Origin: an uncultured Kiloniellales bacterium
GTDB lineage: Bacteria > Pseudomonadota > Alphaproteobacteria > Kiloniellales > JAKSDN01
Reading direction: 5' to 3'
NCBI GenBank assembly: GCA_947258885.1
Contig: CAMYKD010000010.1
Span: 1 to 43,675 of the forward strand
Length of the DNA stretch: 43,675 nucleotides
The position numbers and the translations under genes were made by a program. Each line of letters starts with the position of its first letter. Position 1 is the first letter of the stretch. Positions 17,987-26,457 of the stretch are shown piece after piece. The notes under the pieces are model-generated. The model did not search any database. It was given only the letters and a program-made list of their open reading frames with translations, and was not told the origin of the DNA.

Positions 17987-19069
17987 TTAGGACGAAGACG
18001 GCGACAAAGGTGCCAACCACCAGCGGCGCGGCAAGAGCACTGTGTAGTCGAGGTCCAACACCACGGCCGGATCGTATCTGCCTTCGGAGTCCTTGTAGGG
18101 AAAATCCTCGCAGGCTTGGTCCTTTGTCGCGACAGTGCGCAGGCGCAGCGCGCCGACGTCGTTGCGATCGGTCAATTCGACCTTCTCGAGAACTTCGGAC
18201 CAAGCATAGATCGTGTCGCCAGCGAAGCTGGGGGCGGTATGAGCGCCACCGTTGATCGCGGCGGTCCGAAAGGCGCCGGAGAGGCCGTTGAAGCTCAGTG
18301 CGCGGGCGATCGAGATGATGTGTCCGCCATAGACGATACGCCGACCGAATCGGCCCTCCTTTTCGACATGCTGGTTGAAGTGGACTCGCGCCGTGTTGTG
18401 GTAGAGGCGTGTCGCCATCTGGTGCTCGGCCTCTTCGATGGTCATGCCGTCGAGGTGGTCGATCCGATCGCCCGGCGTGTGAGCTTCCCAATACCCGCCG
18501 TGCAGGTGATCGACGTTCTGCGCCGTGACCTTGACCCCCTCCGGCACTTCTAGGTTCTCGAACGCCACCTGGTCCGGCAGCGTCGGGACCTCCGGCGGGG
18601 CGACCGGGGCCTTCGGTTCGCGCTTCCTGACCATGACCCAGCGCACGTAGCCGAGCACCCGTCCGCCGCCCTCCTTGAAGCCTTCGGTGCGCACGTAGAC
18701 GACGCCGGTCTTGCGGTTCGAGTTCTCCTTGAGACCGATCACCGTGCTCATCGCGTACAAGGTCTCCCCTGGATATACCGGCGCAAGGAAGCGGCAGTCG
18801 GCGTAGCCCAGGTTGGCGACCGCGTTCAACGAGACGCCTGATACGCTCTGGCCGAACACGATATGAAACACCAGAAGGTCGTCGAGCGGCGCGCGTTGGT
18901 AACCGAGCGCTTGGGCGGCCGGCGTGGATGAGTGGATGGCAAAGCGGCTACCATAGAGTGCCGTATAGAGCGCGCAGTCGCCCTCGGTCACTGTTCGCGG
19001 CGGCCCGTGGGGAATCGTCTCCCCAAGACTGAAATCCTCGAAAAAGCGGCCCCGGTAGGTTCCAGTCAC
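17987..19069 (-). CDS. mch: Mesaconyl-CoA hydratase (beta-methylmalyl-CoA dehydratase)
   Basis: Interconverts mesaconyl-C1-CoA and beta-methylmalyl-CoA in the ethylmalonyl-CoA pathway. The 360-aa protein is a double hotdog (MaoC-like) enzyme: first domain with GRFFEDFSLGETIPHGPPRTVTEGD and YADCRFLAPVYPGETL, second with ARVHFNQHVEKEGRFGRRIVYGGHIIS and SFAGDTIYAWSEVLEK. These long blocks are characteristic of Mch rather than generic MaoC proteins. It starts with GTG at 19069 inside the stop of the lyase gene (GTGA overlap), so translation is coupled. Together with that gene it supports C2-unit assimilation without isocitrate lyase; other pathway genes (ccr, ecm, mcd) are not in the window. Confidence 0.9.
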   Translation of the reverse strand: MTGTYRGRFFEDFSLGETIPHGPPRTVTEGDCALYTALYGSRFAIHSSTPAAQALGYQRAPLDDLLVFHIVFGQSVSGVSLNAVANLGYADCRFLAPVYPGETLYAMSTVIGLKENSNRKTGVVYVRTEGFKEGGGRVLGYVRWVMVRKREPKAPVAPPEVPTLPDQVAFENLEVPEGVKVTAQNVDHLHGGYWEAHTPGDRIDHLDGMTIEEAEHQMATRLYHNTARVHFNQHVEKEGRFGRRIVYGGHIISIARALSFNGLSGAFRTAAINGGAHTAPSFAGDTIYAWSEVLEKVELTDRNDVGALRLRTVATKDQACEDFPYKDSEGRYDPAVVLDLDYTVLLPRRWWLAPLSPSSS

Positions 19070-19950
19070 GACGCTGCTGAGTCCAGCTCTTCGATGGCAT
19101 CGGCCAGCGCGACCAGCCGTTGCGCGCTCGCCACGTGGAGGTTCTCGATCAGCTTGCCGTCGACCACCACCACGCCCTGGCCTTCGGCGGCGGCGGCCGC
19201 GTGGGCCTCGATAATCTTGTGCGACCAGGCGACCTCCTCCGGCGAGGGCGCGAAGACCTCGTTGGACTTGGCGACCTGCTTCGGGTGAATGAGCGTCTTG
19301 CCGTCGAAGCCGAGCTCCTGACCCTGGAGGCAGGCCTCGGCGAAACCCTCGTCGTCCTGCAAATCGAGGTGCACGCCGTCGACGATGGCCAAGCCGAAGG
19401 CGCGCGCGGCGAGCAGGCAGAGGCCGAGCGAAGTGAGCACCGGCAGGCGCGCGTCCGTGTGGCTGGCCTGCAGCTCCTTGACCAGGTCCGAGGTGCCCAT
19501 GACCAGACAGGACAGCCGCTTGCTGGCCGAGGCGACCGCTTCGGCATGGAGCATGCCGAGCGGCGTTTCCATCATGCACATGATGTCCATGTCGTCCGGC
19601 GCGCCGGCCCCGACCATCTGCATTTCGAGATCGTGGACCATGGCCGCGCTCTCCACCTTGGGCAGGAGGACCGCGTCGGCACCAGAGGTCGCGACAGCCG
19701 TAAGATCCTCGTGGCCCCAGGGCGAATCGAGCGGGTTGATGCGCACGATCAGCTCGCGCTTGCCGTAGCCGCCGGCCGCGACCGCCTCGACGACCTGCTG
19801 GCGCGCCAGCTCCTTGGCGTCGGGGGCGACCGCGTCCTCGAAGTCGAGGATCAGCGCATCGGCCGGCAGGCCGCGCGCCTTTTCGAGAGCGCGCACGTTG
19901 GAGCCGGGCATATAGAGAACGGAACGGCGCGGCCGGGCGGCTTTGTCCAT
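19066..19950 (-). CDS. CitE-like CoA-ester lyase (malyl-CoA lyase / malyl-CoA thioesterase type)
   Basis: HpcH/HpaI-type TIM-barrel of 294 aa with the CitE signatures RRSVLYMPGSN, ALILDFEDAVAPDAK (metal-binding region), IVRINPLDSPWGHEDL, VLLPKVESA, METPLGMLHA and GKTLIHPKQV. Beside mch it should act on beta-methylmalyl-CoA or (3S)-malyl-CoA. In Rhodobacter sphaeroides, mcl2, the thioesterase paralogue, lies close to mch while mcl1 is elsewhere, and this N-terminus looks more Mcl2-like; I recall this from the literature and cannot confirm it here. It is first in a two-gene operon with a good promoter at 19992-20019 and a GGGGAGAGAGG ribosome site. Confidence 0.85.
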   Translation of the reverse strand: MDKAARPRRSVLYMPGSNVRALEKARGLPADALILDFEDAVAPDAKELARQQVVEAVAAGGYGKRELIVRINPLDSPWGHEDLTAVATSGADAVLLPKVESAAMVHDLEMQMVGAGAPDDMDIMCMMETPLGMLHAEAVASASKRLSCLVMGTSDLVKELQASHTDARLPVLTSLGLCLLAARAFGLAIVDGVHLDLQDDEGFAEACLQGQELGFDGKTLIHPKQVAKSNEVFAPSPEEVAWSHKIIEAHAAAAAEGQGVVVVDGKLIENLHVASAQRLVALADAIEELDSAAS

Positions 19951-19991
19951 GGCCTCTCTCCCCTTGTTCCTGCCTTGGGATCCGGCCGCGG

Positions 19992-20019
19992 ACTATAAAC
20001 GCTGGACCGCCTGTGGCAA
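19992..20019 (-). promoter_or_regulatory. Promoter of the lyase-mch operon
   Basis: Minus-strand TTGCCA (20014-20019) and TATAGT (19992-19997), each 5/6 to consensus, are 16 nt apart. The predicted leader is about 35 nt. The same AT-rich stretch (TATAAA on the plus strand, 19994-19999) could serve the divergent kinase gene. Confidence 0.6.
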
Positions 20020-20057
20020 AGTGCGGCGGTCACAGCCGGGGCCCACATTTTCTATCC

Positions 20058-20927
20058 ATGTCCATTCTCTCGATCCAGTCGCACGTCGCCTACGGACATG
20101 TCGGCAATGCTGCGGCGGCCTTCCCCTTGCAGCGCCTCGGATTCGAGGTCTGGCGGGTCAACACCGTGCAGTTCTCCAACCACACCGGCTATCCCTCATG
20201 GCGCGGCCAGGTGTTTGAGGCCACCCACGTCGCCGAGCTGGTCGCGGGTATGGCCGAGCGCGGCGTGCTGGGCGGCTGCGACGCAGTGCTCTCGGGCTAT
20301 ATGGGCGACGCCGGGCTGGGCGCCGTGATCCTCGATGCGGTGGCCCGGGTGCGCGCGGAGAACCCCGCAGCGCTCTATGCCTGCGACCCGGTCATGGGCG
20401 ACGTCGCGCGGGGGGTCTTCGTGCGCCCGGACATCCCGACCTTCATGCTCGAGCGGGCCGTGCCCGCGGCCGACATCATCACCCCCAACCAGTTCGAGCT
20501 GGAGCTGCTCACGGGCGTCGAGGTGAGCAGTCTCGCGCACGCCGTGGCCGCCGCGCGCCACGCCCTCGCGCTCGGCCCCAAGGTCGTACTGGTCACGAGC
20601 CTGAAGCACGACGCGACGGCGGCGGACGAGATCGAGATGCTGGCGGTGACGGAGCAGGCGGCCTCGCGGGTGGTGACGCCCTTCTTCCACATGGATCCGG
20701 CGCCCAACGGCGCCGGCGACGCGCTCGCGGCTCTCTTCCTCGCGTTCTACCTGAAGGAAGGCGGGTCGACCGAAGCGGTGCCCGGGGCGCTCGGTCAAGC
20801 CGCCGCCGCCATCTTCGCGGTGATCGCCGCAACCCGGCGGGCCGGTACCCGCGAGCTGCAGCTAATCGCCGCCCAGGACGAGTTCGCCCGACCGGCGCGG
20901 CGCTTTCCCGTCGCGCAGGTGACCTGA
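20058..20927 (+). CDS. pdxY: Pyridoxal kinase (PdxY-type)
   Basis: Phosphorylates pyridoxal to PLP in the salvage pathway; 289 aa in the ribokinase superfamily. Visible are the opening SILSIQSHVAYGHVGNAAA, FSNHTGYPSWRG, LSGYMGD, CDPVMGD, ITPNQFELELLTG, and the anion-hole motif PAPNGAGDALAALFLA with its catalytic Asp, close to the PdxY consensus. The ATG at 20058 is where homology starts; an in-frame GTG at 20013 is rejected. No clear ribosome site precedes it. It is divergent from the lyase-mch operon and convergent with the Kef-type gene, the two stop codons touching. Confidence 0.92.
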   Translation: MSILSIQSHVAYGHVGNAAAAFPLQRLGFEVWRVNTVQFSNHTGYPSWRGQVFEATHVAELVAGMAERGVLGGCDAVLSGYMGDAGLGAVILDAVARVRAENPAALYACDPVMGDVARGVFVRPDIPTFMLERAVPAADIITPNQFELELLTGVEVSSLAHAVAAARHALALGPKVVLVTSLKHDATAADEIEMLAVTEQAASRVVTPFFHMDPAPNGAGDALAALFLAFYLKEGGSTEAVPGALGQAAAAIFAVIAATRRAGTRELQLIAAQDEFARPARRFPVAQVT

Positions 20928-22709
20928 TCAAGCCTGGCCCGTCTCGGCCTCGGCGTCCTGGGCGAAGAGCTCCTCCAGCTCCTCGGCCGCTTCCTTGGCG
21001 AGATCGATCATCTTCTGTTCGTCGTCGTGCAGGCCGTAGTGGGCGTAGAGCCGGCGTTCGTCATGCTCGCGAAACCTCTTGACTACCCTGTCCGCCTCGT
21101 AGTCGGGGAGCCCCAGGCCCTCGAGCACGGACCGCGCGATGTCGAGGCTCGAAAGAAAGGTCTCGCGTTGCAAGACGGTAACGCCCAGGTCCATCAGCTG
21201 GTAAGCGTGTTTGCGGTTTCGCGCACGGGCATAGATCTTCAGGTCCGGAAAGTGCTTGCGCACGGTTTCCGCGGTGCGGAGGGAGGCCTCGACCTCGTCG
21301 ACGGCGAGCACGAAGGCGACCGCCTGCTCGGCCTTGGCCGCGCGCAGCAGGTCGAGGCGCGATGGGTCGCCGTAATAGATCTTGTTGCCGTAGCGCTTGA
21401 CGAAATCGACCTGCTCCTGGCTGGCCTCGAGTGCCGTGAAGCCGATCCGCTTTGCGCGCAGGATGCGCGCGACGATCTGCCCGAAACGCCCGAAACCGGC
21501 GATGATAACTTGATTCTCCTCGCCCGAAGGGGTCTCGAATTCGTCCCCGTCGGTCTTCTTCCGGCCCGGCAACAGCTTCTCGTCGGCCATGACGAGCAGC
21601 GGCGTGACCACCATGGACAGGATCACGACCAGGATGAGCAGCTTCACAAGATCGCGTTCCATGACCTGGGAGGCGACGGCCAGACCGAGGATCACGAATG
21701 CGAATTCGCCCCCTTGCGACAGCGCGACCGCAAGCTTGCCTGCCGCCCGGCTGCCGTGCCCGGCCGCCTTGGCGACTCCGAAGAGCACCAACGCCTTGAG
21801 CAGGACGAGCGCGACAACCAGGGCGCCCACCTCGAGCGGCTTGTCCAGAAGCAAGCCGAAGTCGACCGCCATACCGACGGCGATAAAGAACAGGCCGAGC
21901 AGCAGGCCCTTGAAGGGCTCGATATTCGCCTCCAGTTCGTGGCGAAACTCGGAGTCGGCGAGCAGCACGCCGGCCAGGAAGGCGCCCAACGCCATGGACA
22001 GGCCCGCCAGCTCCATCAGCAACGCCATGCCGATCACGGTCAAGAGGGCCATGGCGGTAAAGACTTCGCGGACCCGTGTGCGGGCGGCTATGCGGAAGGC
22101 ATGGCGCAGCAGGAAGTGACCGCCGACCACCACGCCGGTCAAGACCGCCGCCACCTTGAGCACGGAGAGCAGGGCGCCGCCTCCGGCCACGCCCTCCGGT
22201 GCCACGCCGAGCAGCGGCACCAGGGCCAGGATGGGGATCACGGCCAAGTCCTGGAACAGCAGGATGGAGAAGGCCGCGCGGCCATGCCGGGTGGTCAGCT
22301 GGCTGCGCTCCGCCAGGATCTGCAGGGCGAAAGCGGTGGACGAGAGCGCCAACGCCAGCCCAGCGACCACCGAGGCCACGAACGGCAAGCCCAATGCCGC
22401 GCCGCCAAGGGCCAGGAGGGTGGCGGTGAGGAGAACCTGCGCACCGCCCAATCCGAAGATCGATTTGCGCATGACCCACAGCCGGCCGGGCTGCAACTCG
22501 AGACCGATGACAAACAGCAGCAAGACGACGCCGAACTCGGCGAAATGGAGGATCGCCTCGACATCGTGTATCAGGCCGAGGACCGAGGGCCCGATCGCCG
22601 CACCCGCCGCCAGGTAGCCGAGCACGGAGCCGAGCCCCGCGCGCTTGGAAAGCGGCACGGCCAGCACCGCCGCGCCCAAAAAGATCGCCGTTTGCCCCAA
22701 GAGTGACAT
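20928..22709 (-). CDS. Kef-type monovalent cation/proton antiporter (CPA2)
   Basis: Inner-membrane K+ (or Na+)/H+ exchanger of 593 aa. Residues 1 to about 385 form the multi-helix exchanger domain (FAEFGVVLLLFVIGLELQP, ALALSSTAFALQIL, LFQDLAVIPILAL, FFIAVGMAVDF and SQGGEFAFVILG, all typical of KefB/KefC). Residues 405-525 form a cytoplasmic RCK/TrkA-N domain with the nucleotide fold VIIAGFGRFGQIVARIL, and a charged acidic helix (EAAEELEELFAQDAEAE) ends the protein. A KefF/KefG-type partner is not adjacent. GGAGG lies 11 nt before the ATG. The frame opens further upstream but without membrane-protein character. Confidence 0.93.
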   Translation of the reverse strand: MSLLGQTAIFLGAAVLAVPLSKRAGLGSVLGYLAAGAAIGPSVLGLIHDVEAILHFAEFGVVLLLFVIGLELQPGRLWVMRKSIFGLGGAQVLLTATLLALGGAALGLPFVASVVAGLALALSSTAFALQILAERSQLTTRHGRAAFSILLFQDLAVIPILALVPLLGVAPEGVAGGGALLSVLKVAAVLTGVVVGGHFLLRHAFRIAARTRVREVFTAMALLTVIGMALLMELAGLSMALGAFLAGVLLADSEFRHELEANIEPFKGLLLGLFFIAVGMAVDFGLLLDKPLEVGALVVALVLLKALVLFGVAKAAGHGSRAAGKLAVALSQGGEFAFVILGLAVASQVMERDLVKLLILVVILSMVVTPLLVMADEKLLPGRKKTDGDEFETPSGEENQVIIAGFGRFGQIVARILRAKRIGFTALEASQEQVDFVKRYGNKIYYGDPSRLDLLRAAKAEQAVAFVLAVDEVEASLRTAETVRKHFPDLKIYARARNRKHAYQLMDLGVTVLQRETFLSSLDIARSVLEGLGLPDYEADRVVKRFREHDERRLYAHYGLHDDEQKMIDLAKEAAEELEELFAQDAEAETGQA

Positions 22710-22790
22710 GGTCCGCCAAGCCCTCCGTTCCGTTGTCCGCCGATCGCCCGGTTCGCCGCGCCCCCGAGAGCGCCATCGCTCTTCATTCTT

Positions 22791-22801
22791 CATATAGCAA
22801 A
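22791..22801 (-). promoter_or_regulatory. Extended -10 box upstream of the Kef-type gene
   Basis: Minus-strand TTTGCTATATG: TATATG (22791-22796) with a TG extension, the same TTGCTA core seen before recQ and the EEP gene. The leader to the ATG would be about 75 nt. No convincing -35 was found. Confidence 0.4.
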
Positions 22802-22899
22802 GATGCCGCGACGCCTGCTGAAACGACTGACGCCTTCCTGCGAGGACGCGCCGGCCGAAACCTGTTACCCTCCCGGCCGTGCAAGCGGGAAGGATGATC

Positions 22900-23427
22900 A
22901 TGACCGTTGCCGCGCGCGGCTTTTTGGACCTCGTGGCCGATCTGCGGTCGGTCGCCGACCGCGATGCCTCTGGCGTCACGGACCCGATCGCGCTGCCTGC
23001 GGTGCCCGGCGGATACCTGCTGCTGGCCCGACTCGCGACCGCGCTGCCCCTGGAGGTCGCCGGGCTGCCCGCGGCGACGCTGCCGGCGGACTGGTACGTC
23101 TACGCCGGCAGCGCCCGCGGCCCCGGCGGCATCCGGGCCCGAGCGGGGCGGCACCTGCGGCGGGGCAAGCGGCCGCACTGGCATGTCGACTATTTGACCG
23201 AGGCAGCGGCGGACCTCTGGGTCTTCGCCGTTCCGGGCGGGAGGGAGTGCGACCTGCTGCGCGGGCTCCTGGCGCGGCCCGCTTTCGACACTGCCCTCGC
23301 CGGGTTCGGCAGCAGCGACTGCCGCCTCTGCGTCAGTCACCTGCTGGCCGTACGCCCGGGCGATGTCCGACAGGATCGGCACCGCCCGGAACCTGGCCGC
23401 CGCCGCACGGGCGCTCAGTTCAAATAG
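22900..23427 (+). CDS. DUF123 / Uri-type GIY-YIG family protein
   Basis: Protein of 175 aa of the DUF123 (COG1833) family, GIY-YIG-superfamily-like and of unproven activity. It shows YLLLARLATALPLEV, the GIY-YIG-like DWYVYAGSARGPGGIRARAGRH, the HWHVDYLT block and the C-terminal GFGSSDCRLCVSHLL, the usual family pattern. The ATG at 22900 is chosen because GGAAGG lies exactly 6 nt before it; in-frame ATG 22894 and GTG 22879 are alternatives. Its last 13 bases overlap the 3' end of the convergent asd gene. The final 20 residues, beyond the family core, are Arg-rich and may simply be read-through of the overlap. Confidence 0.85.
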   Translation: MTVAARGFLDLVADLRSVADRDASGVTDPIALPAVPGGYLLLARLATALPLEVAGLPAATLPADWYVYAGSARGPGGIRARAGRHLRRGKRPHWHVDYLTEAAADLWVFAVPGGRECDLLRGLLARPAFDTALAGFGSSDCRLCVSHLLAVRPGDVRQDRHRPEPGRRRTGAQFK

Positions 23428-24431
23428 TCGCTGGTCAGCTTCTCGGCGATCTGTACGGCGTTCAGGGCCGCGCCCTTGCGCAGGTTGTCCGCGACCACCC
23501 AGAGCGACAGGCCGTTCTCGACCGTCGGGTCGCTGCGGATACGGCTGACGAAGACCGCGTCCTCGCCGGCGCATTCGGCCGGGGTGACGTAACCCTCGTC
23601 GACCCGGTGGTCGATCACCGTGACGCCAGGCTGGTTGCGCAGCGCCTGGCGCGCCCCGTCCTCGTCGATCGGGTTTTCGAACTCGAGGTTGACCGCCTCG
23701 GCGTGGCCGATGAAGACCGGCACCCGCACGCAGGTCGCGCTGACCAGGATCGAGGGGTCGAGGATCTTCTTGGTCTCGACCACCATCTTCCACTCTTCCT
23801 TGGTCGCGCCGTCCTCCATGAAGACGTCGATCTGGGGGATCACGTTGAAGGCGATCTGCTTGGTGAACTGTTCAGGCCTGATCGGTTCGTTGACGTAAAT
23901 GCCGCGGGTCTGGTTGAACAGCTCGTCCATGGCGTCCTTGCCGGCGCCTGAGGTCGACTGGTAGGTCGCCACGACGACCCGGCGGATGCGGGCCAACTCG
24001 TGCAGCGGCTTCAGCGCGAGCACCATCTGGATCGTCGAGCAGTTCGGGTTGGCGATGATGTGGCGCCGGGTGTAGCCGGCGATATCGTCCGGGTTGACCT
24101 CGGGCACGATCAGCGGCACGTCCGGGTCCATGCGGAACTGCGAGGTGTTGTCGATCACCACGGCGCCGGCCCGGGCCGCGCGCGGCGATTGCTCCGCCGA
24201 GACCTTGGCGCCCGGCGAGGAGAGCACGATGTCCGTGCCCTTGAAGTCGAAGCTGGAAAGATCCTGGACCTTCAGCACGTCGTCCTCGCCGAAAGAGACC
24301 TCTACGCCGGCCGAACGCTCGGAGGCCAGCGCCACCACGTCGTCGGCCGGGAACGCGCGCTCGACGAGTGTGGTCAGAATTTCACGCCCGACGGCGCCCG
24401 TGGCGCCGGCAACGGCCACCCTGTAACCCAT
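23415..24431 (-). CDS. asd: Aspartate-semialdehyde dehydrogenase
   Basis: Reduces aspartyl phosphate to aspartate semialdehyde with NADPH on the way to lysine/diaminopimelate, threonine and methionine; 338 aa. The cofactor motif is AVAGATGAVGREIL (residues 6-19), the active site Cys lies in NPNCSTIQMV, and YQSTSGAGK, AFNVIPQID and the substrate-binding RVPVFIGHAE complete the pattern. It is functionally linked to dapF further right in the window. It stands as a single minus-strand gene whose 3' end overlaps the DUF123 gene by 13 bp. Confidence 0.96.
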   Translation of the reverse strand: MGYRVAVAGATGAVGREILTTLVERAFPADDVVALASERSAGVEVSFGEDDVLKVQDLSSFDFKGTDIVLSSPGAKVSAEQSPRAARAGAVVIDNTSQFRMDPDVPLIVPEVNPDDIAGYTRRHIIANPNCSTIQMVLALKPLHELARIRRVVVATYQSTSGAGKDAMDELFNQTRGIYVNEPIRPEQFTKQIAFNVIPQIDVFMEDGATKEEWKMVVETKKILDPSILVSATCVRVPVFIGHAEAVNLEFENPIDEDGARQALRNQPGVTVIDHRVDEGYVTPAECAGEDAVFVSRIRSDPTVENGLSLWVVADNLRKGAALNAVQIAEKLTSDYLN

Positions 24432-24609
24432 GGAATCCGTCCGCCTGATCGTCAAAAGTACATAGATGAGAGCGGCATGAGTTACGCCGCCCGGCGAATT
24501 ATTGCAAGGAAAGACGGAGACGGCGTTGCGGCCGTATCGGGCGGAAGACGACGCACCACAGACCCTACCGATCCGGGTCGACGTGTGCGGTCCCCGCCGG
24601 CGACCGTGA

Positions 24610-24635
24610 CAAAGGCCCCCGCTGGGAGGCCTTTG
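24610..24635 (-). terminator. Hairpin terminator after the small exported protein gene
   Basis: CAAAGGCC/GGCCTTTG, a perfect 8-bp stem with a 10-nt loop, beginning 27 nt past the small gene's stop codon. The run of T after it is short, so termination may be partial. Confidence 0.55.
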
Positions 24636-24661
24636 CCGTTTCGTCCCTTGAGCGGGATTCG

Positions 24662-24847
24662 TCAGTTCGAGCTGCTCTCGACCTTCGGCGTCTGAGGCGT
24701 GCTCTGTCCCGCCCGTTCGGCCTGGGCAACTTCCAGGCTGTCCTGCGTCTGCGCGGTGGTGGTCGCGTGGCCGCACCCGCCTTCTGCCCAGGCCGGCGCG
24801 GCTAGAACGCTCAAGGTGAAGGCAACGACCGTAAATGATTTGAGCAT
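24662..24847 (-). CDS. Small exported protein with GGCGH motif
   Basis: Orphan protein of 61 aa. A clear signal peptide (MLKSFTVVAFTLSVLAAPAWA, cut after residue 21) leaves a mature peptide of about 40 residues starting EGGCGH and then rich in Thr, Gln, Ser and Glu. A single Cys25 beside His27 could bind a metal or form a disulfide. AAGGGGTGG serves as ribosome site at proper spacing, and a hairpin terminator follows, which supports a real monocistronic gene. I do not recognise the family. It lies between asd and another small gene, both on the same strand. Confidence 0.7.
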   Translation of the reverse strand: MLKSFTVVAFTLSVLAAPAWAEGGCGHATTTAQTQDSLEVAQAERAGQSTPQTPKVESSSN

Positions 24848-24950
24848 AGTCCACCCCTTTGCAACCATGGCATGCGAGAAGCCTAAACCGACTGCGAACT
24901 GTTCTCAAGACAATTAATCGTGAAGCCAGCCTAAGGCACCGCACGGAGTA

Positions 24951-24984
24951 AGAAAAGGACCGCCTGTCTGCGACAGGCGGTCCT
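24951..24984 (-). terminator. Strong intrinsic terminator
   Basis: A perfect 13-bp stem AGGACCGCCTGTC (24956-24968 with 24972-24984) and a 3-nt loop, followed on the minus strand by TTTTCTT. It starts 27 nt after the stop of the 25012-25203 gene. It is the strongest terminator hairpin in the window. Confidence 0.85.
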
Positions 24985-25011
24985 AGATTGGAGCTTTCCG
25001 TAACATAGAGA

Positions 25012-25203
25012 TCACTTGAAGCTGCTCTCCCCTCCAGGCCGCGCAGGCGAGGGGCTGCTCGCCAGATCGATCCGCGCGACTTCGGTGCTCGTGGCGCCGA
25101 TGGGCTGCGCCCTGGATCCGCGGCCGCCGCCGGCCAGGGCCGGCGCCCCGGGAGTCAAAGCGGTTCCGGAGCCGAATATGATAATCGCCGAGTGGTTATT
25201 CAC
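25012..25203 (-). CDS. Small hypothetical protein with its own terminator
   Basis: Reading frame of 63 codons starting with GTG at 25203 (MNNHSAIIIFGSGTALTP). It has a hydrophobic N-terminal third (AIIIFGSGTALTPGAPALA) and a Gly/Ser/Pro/Arg-rich remainder ending in GGESSFK. The upstream leader has a G-rich GGTGGGTGAGAG stretch that may act as ribosome site. The best support is the strong terminator placed 27 nt after the stop, which shows something on this strand is transcribed and ends there. It could instead be a small RNA with a chance frame. No family recognised. Confidence 0.45.
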   Translation of the reverse strand: MNNHSAIIIFGSGTALTPGAPALAGGGRGSRAQPIGATSTEVARIDLASSPSPARPGGESSFK

Positions 25204-25317
25204 GTTCTCTCACCCACCTGAACTGAAGAGCAAGACAAGGTAGGCATATGTACTAGGGCCTGTCTAATCAACGCTGCGTGAGGTCGCCGCGAGGTCGGGT
25301 CCCAGGGGTCCCGGACG

Positions 25318-26430
25318 CTAATCCGCCAGCTTGTCCAACTCGCGCAGGACCGAATCGCCCATCGCGGTGGTCGAGACGGTCTCCGCACCCTCCTGGCTGA
25401 TGTCGGCCGTCCGCAGGCCGCCGGCGAGCACGTTCTCGACCGCCCGATCGAGCAGGTCCGCGCCCTCGCCCTGGTCGAAGGAATAGCGCAGCATCATGGA
25501 GAAGCTGAGGACGCAGGCCAGGGGGTTGGCCAGGTCCTGGCCGGCGATGTCGGGCGCGCTGCCGTGGACCGGCTCGTAGAGCGCCTTGCGCCGGCCGCTC
25601 GCGTCCGCGGTGCCCAGCGAGGCCGAGGGCAGCATGCCGAGCGAGCCGGTGAGCATGGCCGCGGCATCCGACAGCATGTCGCCGAACAGGTTGTCGGTGA
25701 CGATGACGTCGAACTGCTTGGGATTGCGCACCAGCTGCATGGCGCAGTTGTCGGCATACATGTGGCTGAGCTCGGCGCGCGGGTAGTCGGCGTCGTGCAG
25801 CTTCTGCACCTCCTCGCGCCACAGCACGCCGGACTCCATGACGTTGGCCTTCTCGACCGAGCAGACCCGGTTCTGCCGCTTTTCCGCCAATTCGAAGGCG
25901 ACCCGCGCCACGCGCCGGATCTCGGGCGTGGTGTAGACCTGGGTGTTGATGCCGCGGCGCGTGCCGTCGGGCAGGTCCTCGATGCCGCGCGGCTCGCCGA
26001 AGTAGACCCCGCCGGTCAGCTCGCGCACGATCATGATGTCGAGGCCGCTGACCACCTCGGGCTTGAGGGTCGAGGCCGCGACCAGGGCGTCGAAGCAGAT
26101 CGCCGGCCTGAGGTTGGCGAAGAGCTCCATCTCCTTGCGCAGCCTGAGCAGACCGCGCTCCGGCTTGATCTCGAAGGCCAGGTCGTCCCACTCGGGCCCG
26201 CCGACCGCGCCGAGCAGCACGGCGTCGGCGGCCATGGCCTTGTCCAGCGTCGCGTCGGCCAGCGGCACGCCGTGGGCGTCGATGGCCGCGCCGCCGACCA
26301 GGTCCTCCTCGACATCGAAGGTCACGACGCGGCGCCGGTCGAACCACTCGATCACACGCCGCGCCTGGCCGAGGCACTCGGGCCCGATTCCGTCGCCGGG
26401 CAGCAAGAGAACCTTCCTGTTGGACGCCAT
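25318..26430 (-). CDS. leuB: 3-isopropylmalate dehydrogenase
   Basis: NAD-dependent oxidative decarboxylation of 3-isopropylmalate in leucine synthesis; 370 aa. Family features are [55 protein letters not shown], a catalytic Tyr/Lys region ([13 protein letters not shown]) and the metal-binding [20 protein letters not shown], then [27 protein letters not shown] ribosome site precedes the ATG. It is third in leuC-leuD-leuB, 27 nt after leuD. Confidence 0.97.
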   Translation of the reverse strand: MASNRKVLLLPGDGIGPECLGQARRVIEWFDRRRVVTFDVEEDLVGGAAIDAHGVPLADATLDKAMAADAVLLGAVGGPEWDDLAFEIKPERGLLRLRKEMELFANLRPAICFDALVAASTLKPEVVSGLDIMIVRELTGGVYFGEPRGIEDLPDGTRRGINTQVYTTPEIRRVARVAFELAEKRQNRVCSVEKANVMESGVLWREEVQKLHDADYPRAELSHMYADNCAMQLVRNPKQFDVIVTDNLFGDMLSDAAAMLTGSLGMLPSASLGTADASGRRKALYEPVHGSAPDIAGQDLANPLACVLSFSMMLRYSFDQGEGADLLDRAVENVLAGGLRTADISQEGAETVSTTAMGDSVLRELDKLAD

Positions 26431-26457
26431 GACCTCTCCCTTCCCTCTATCCCGGGC

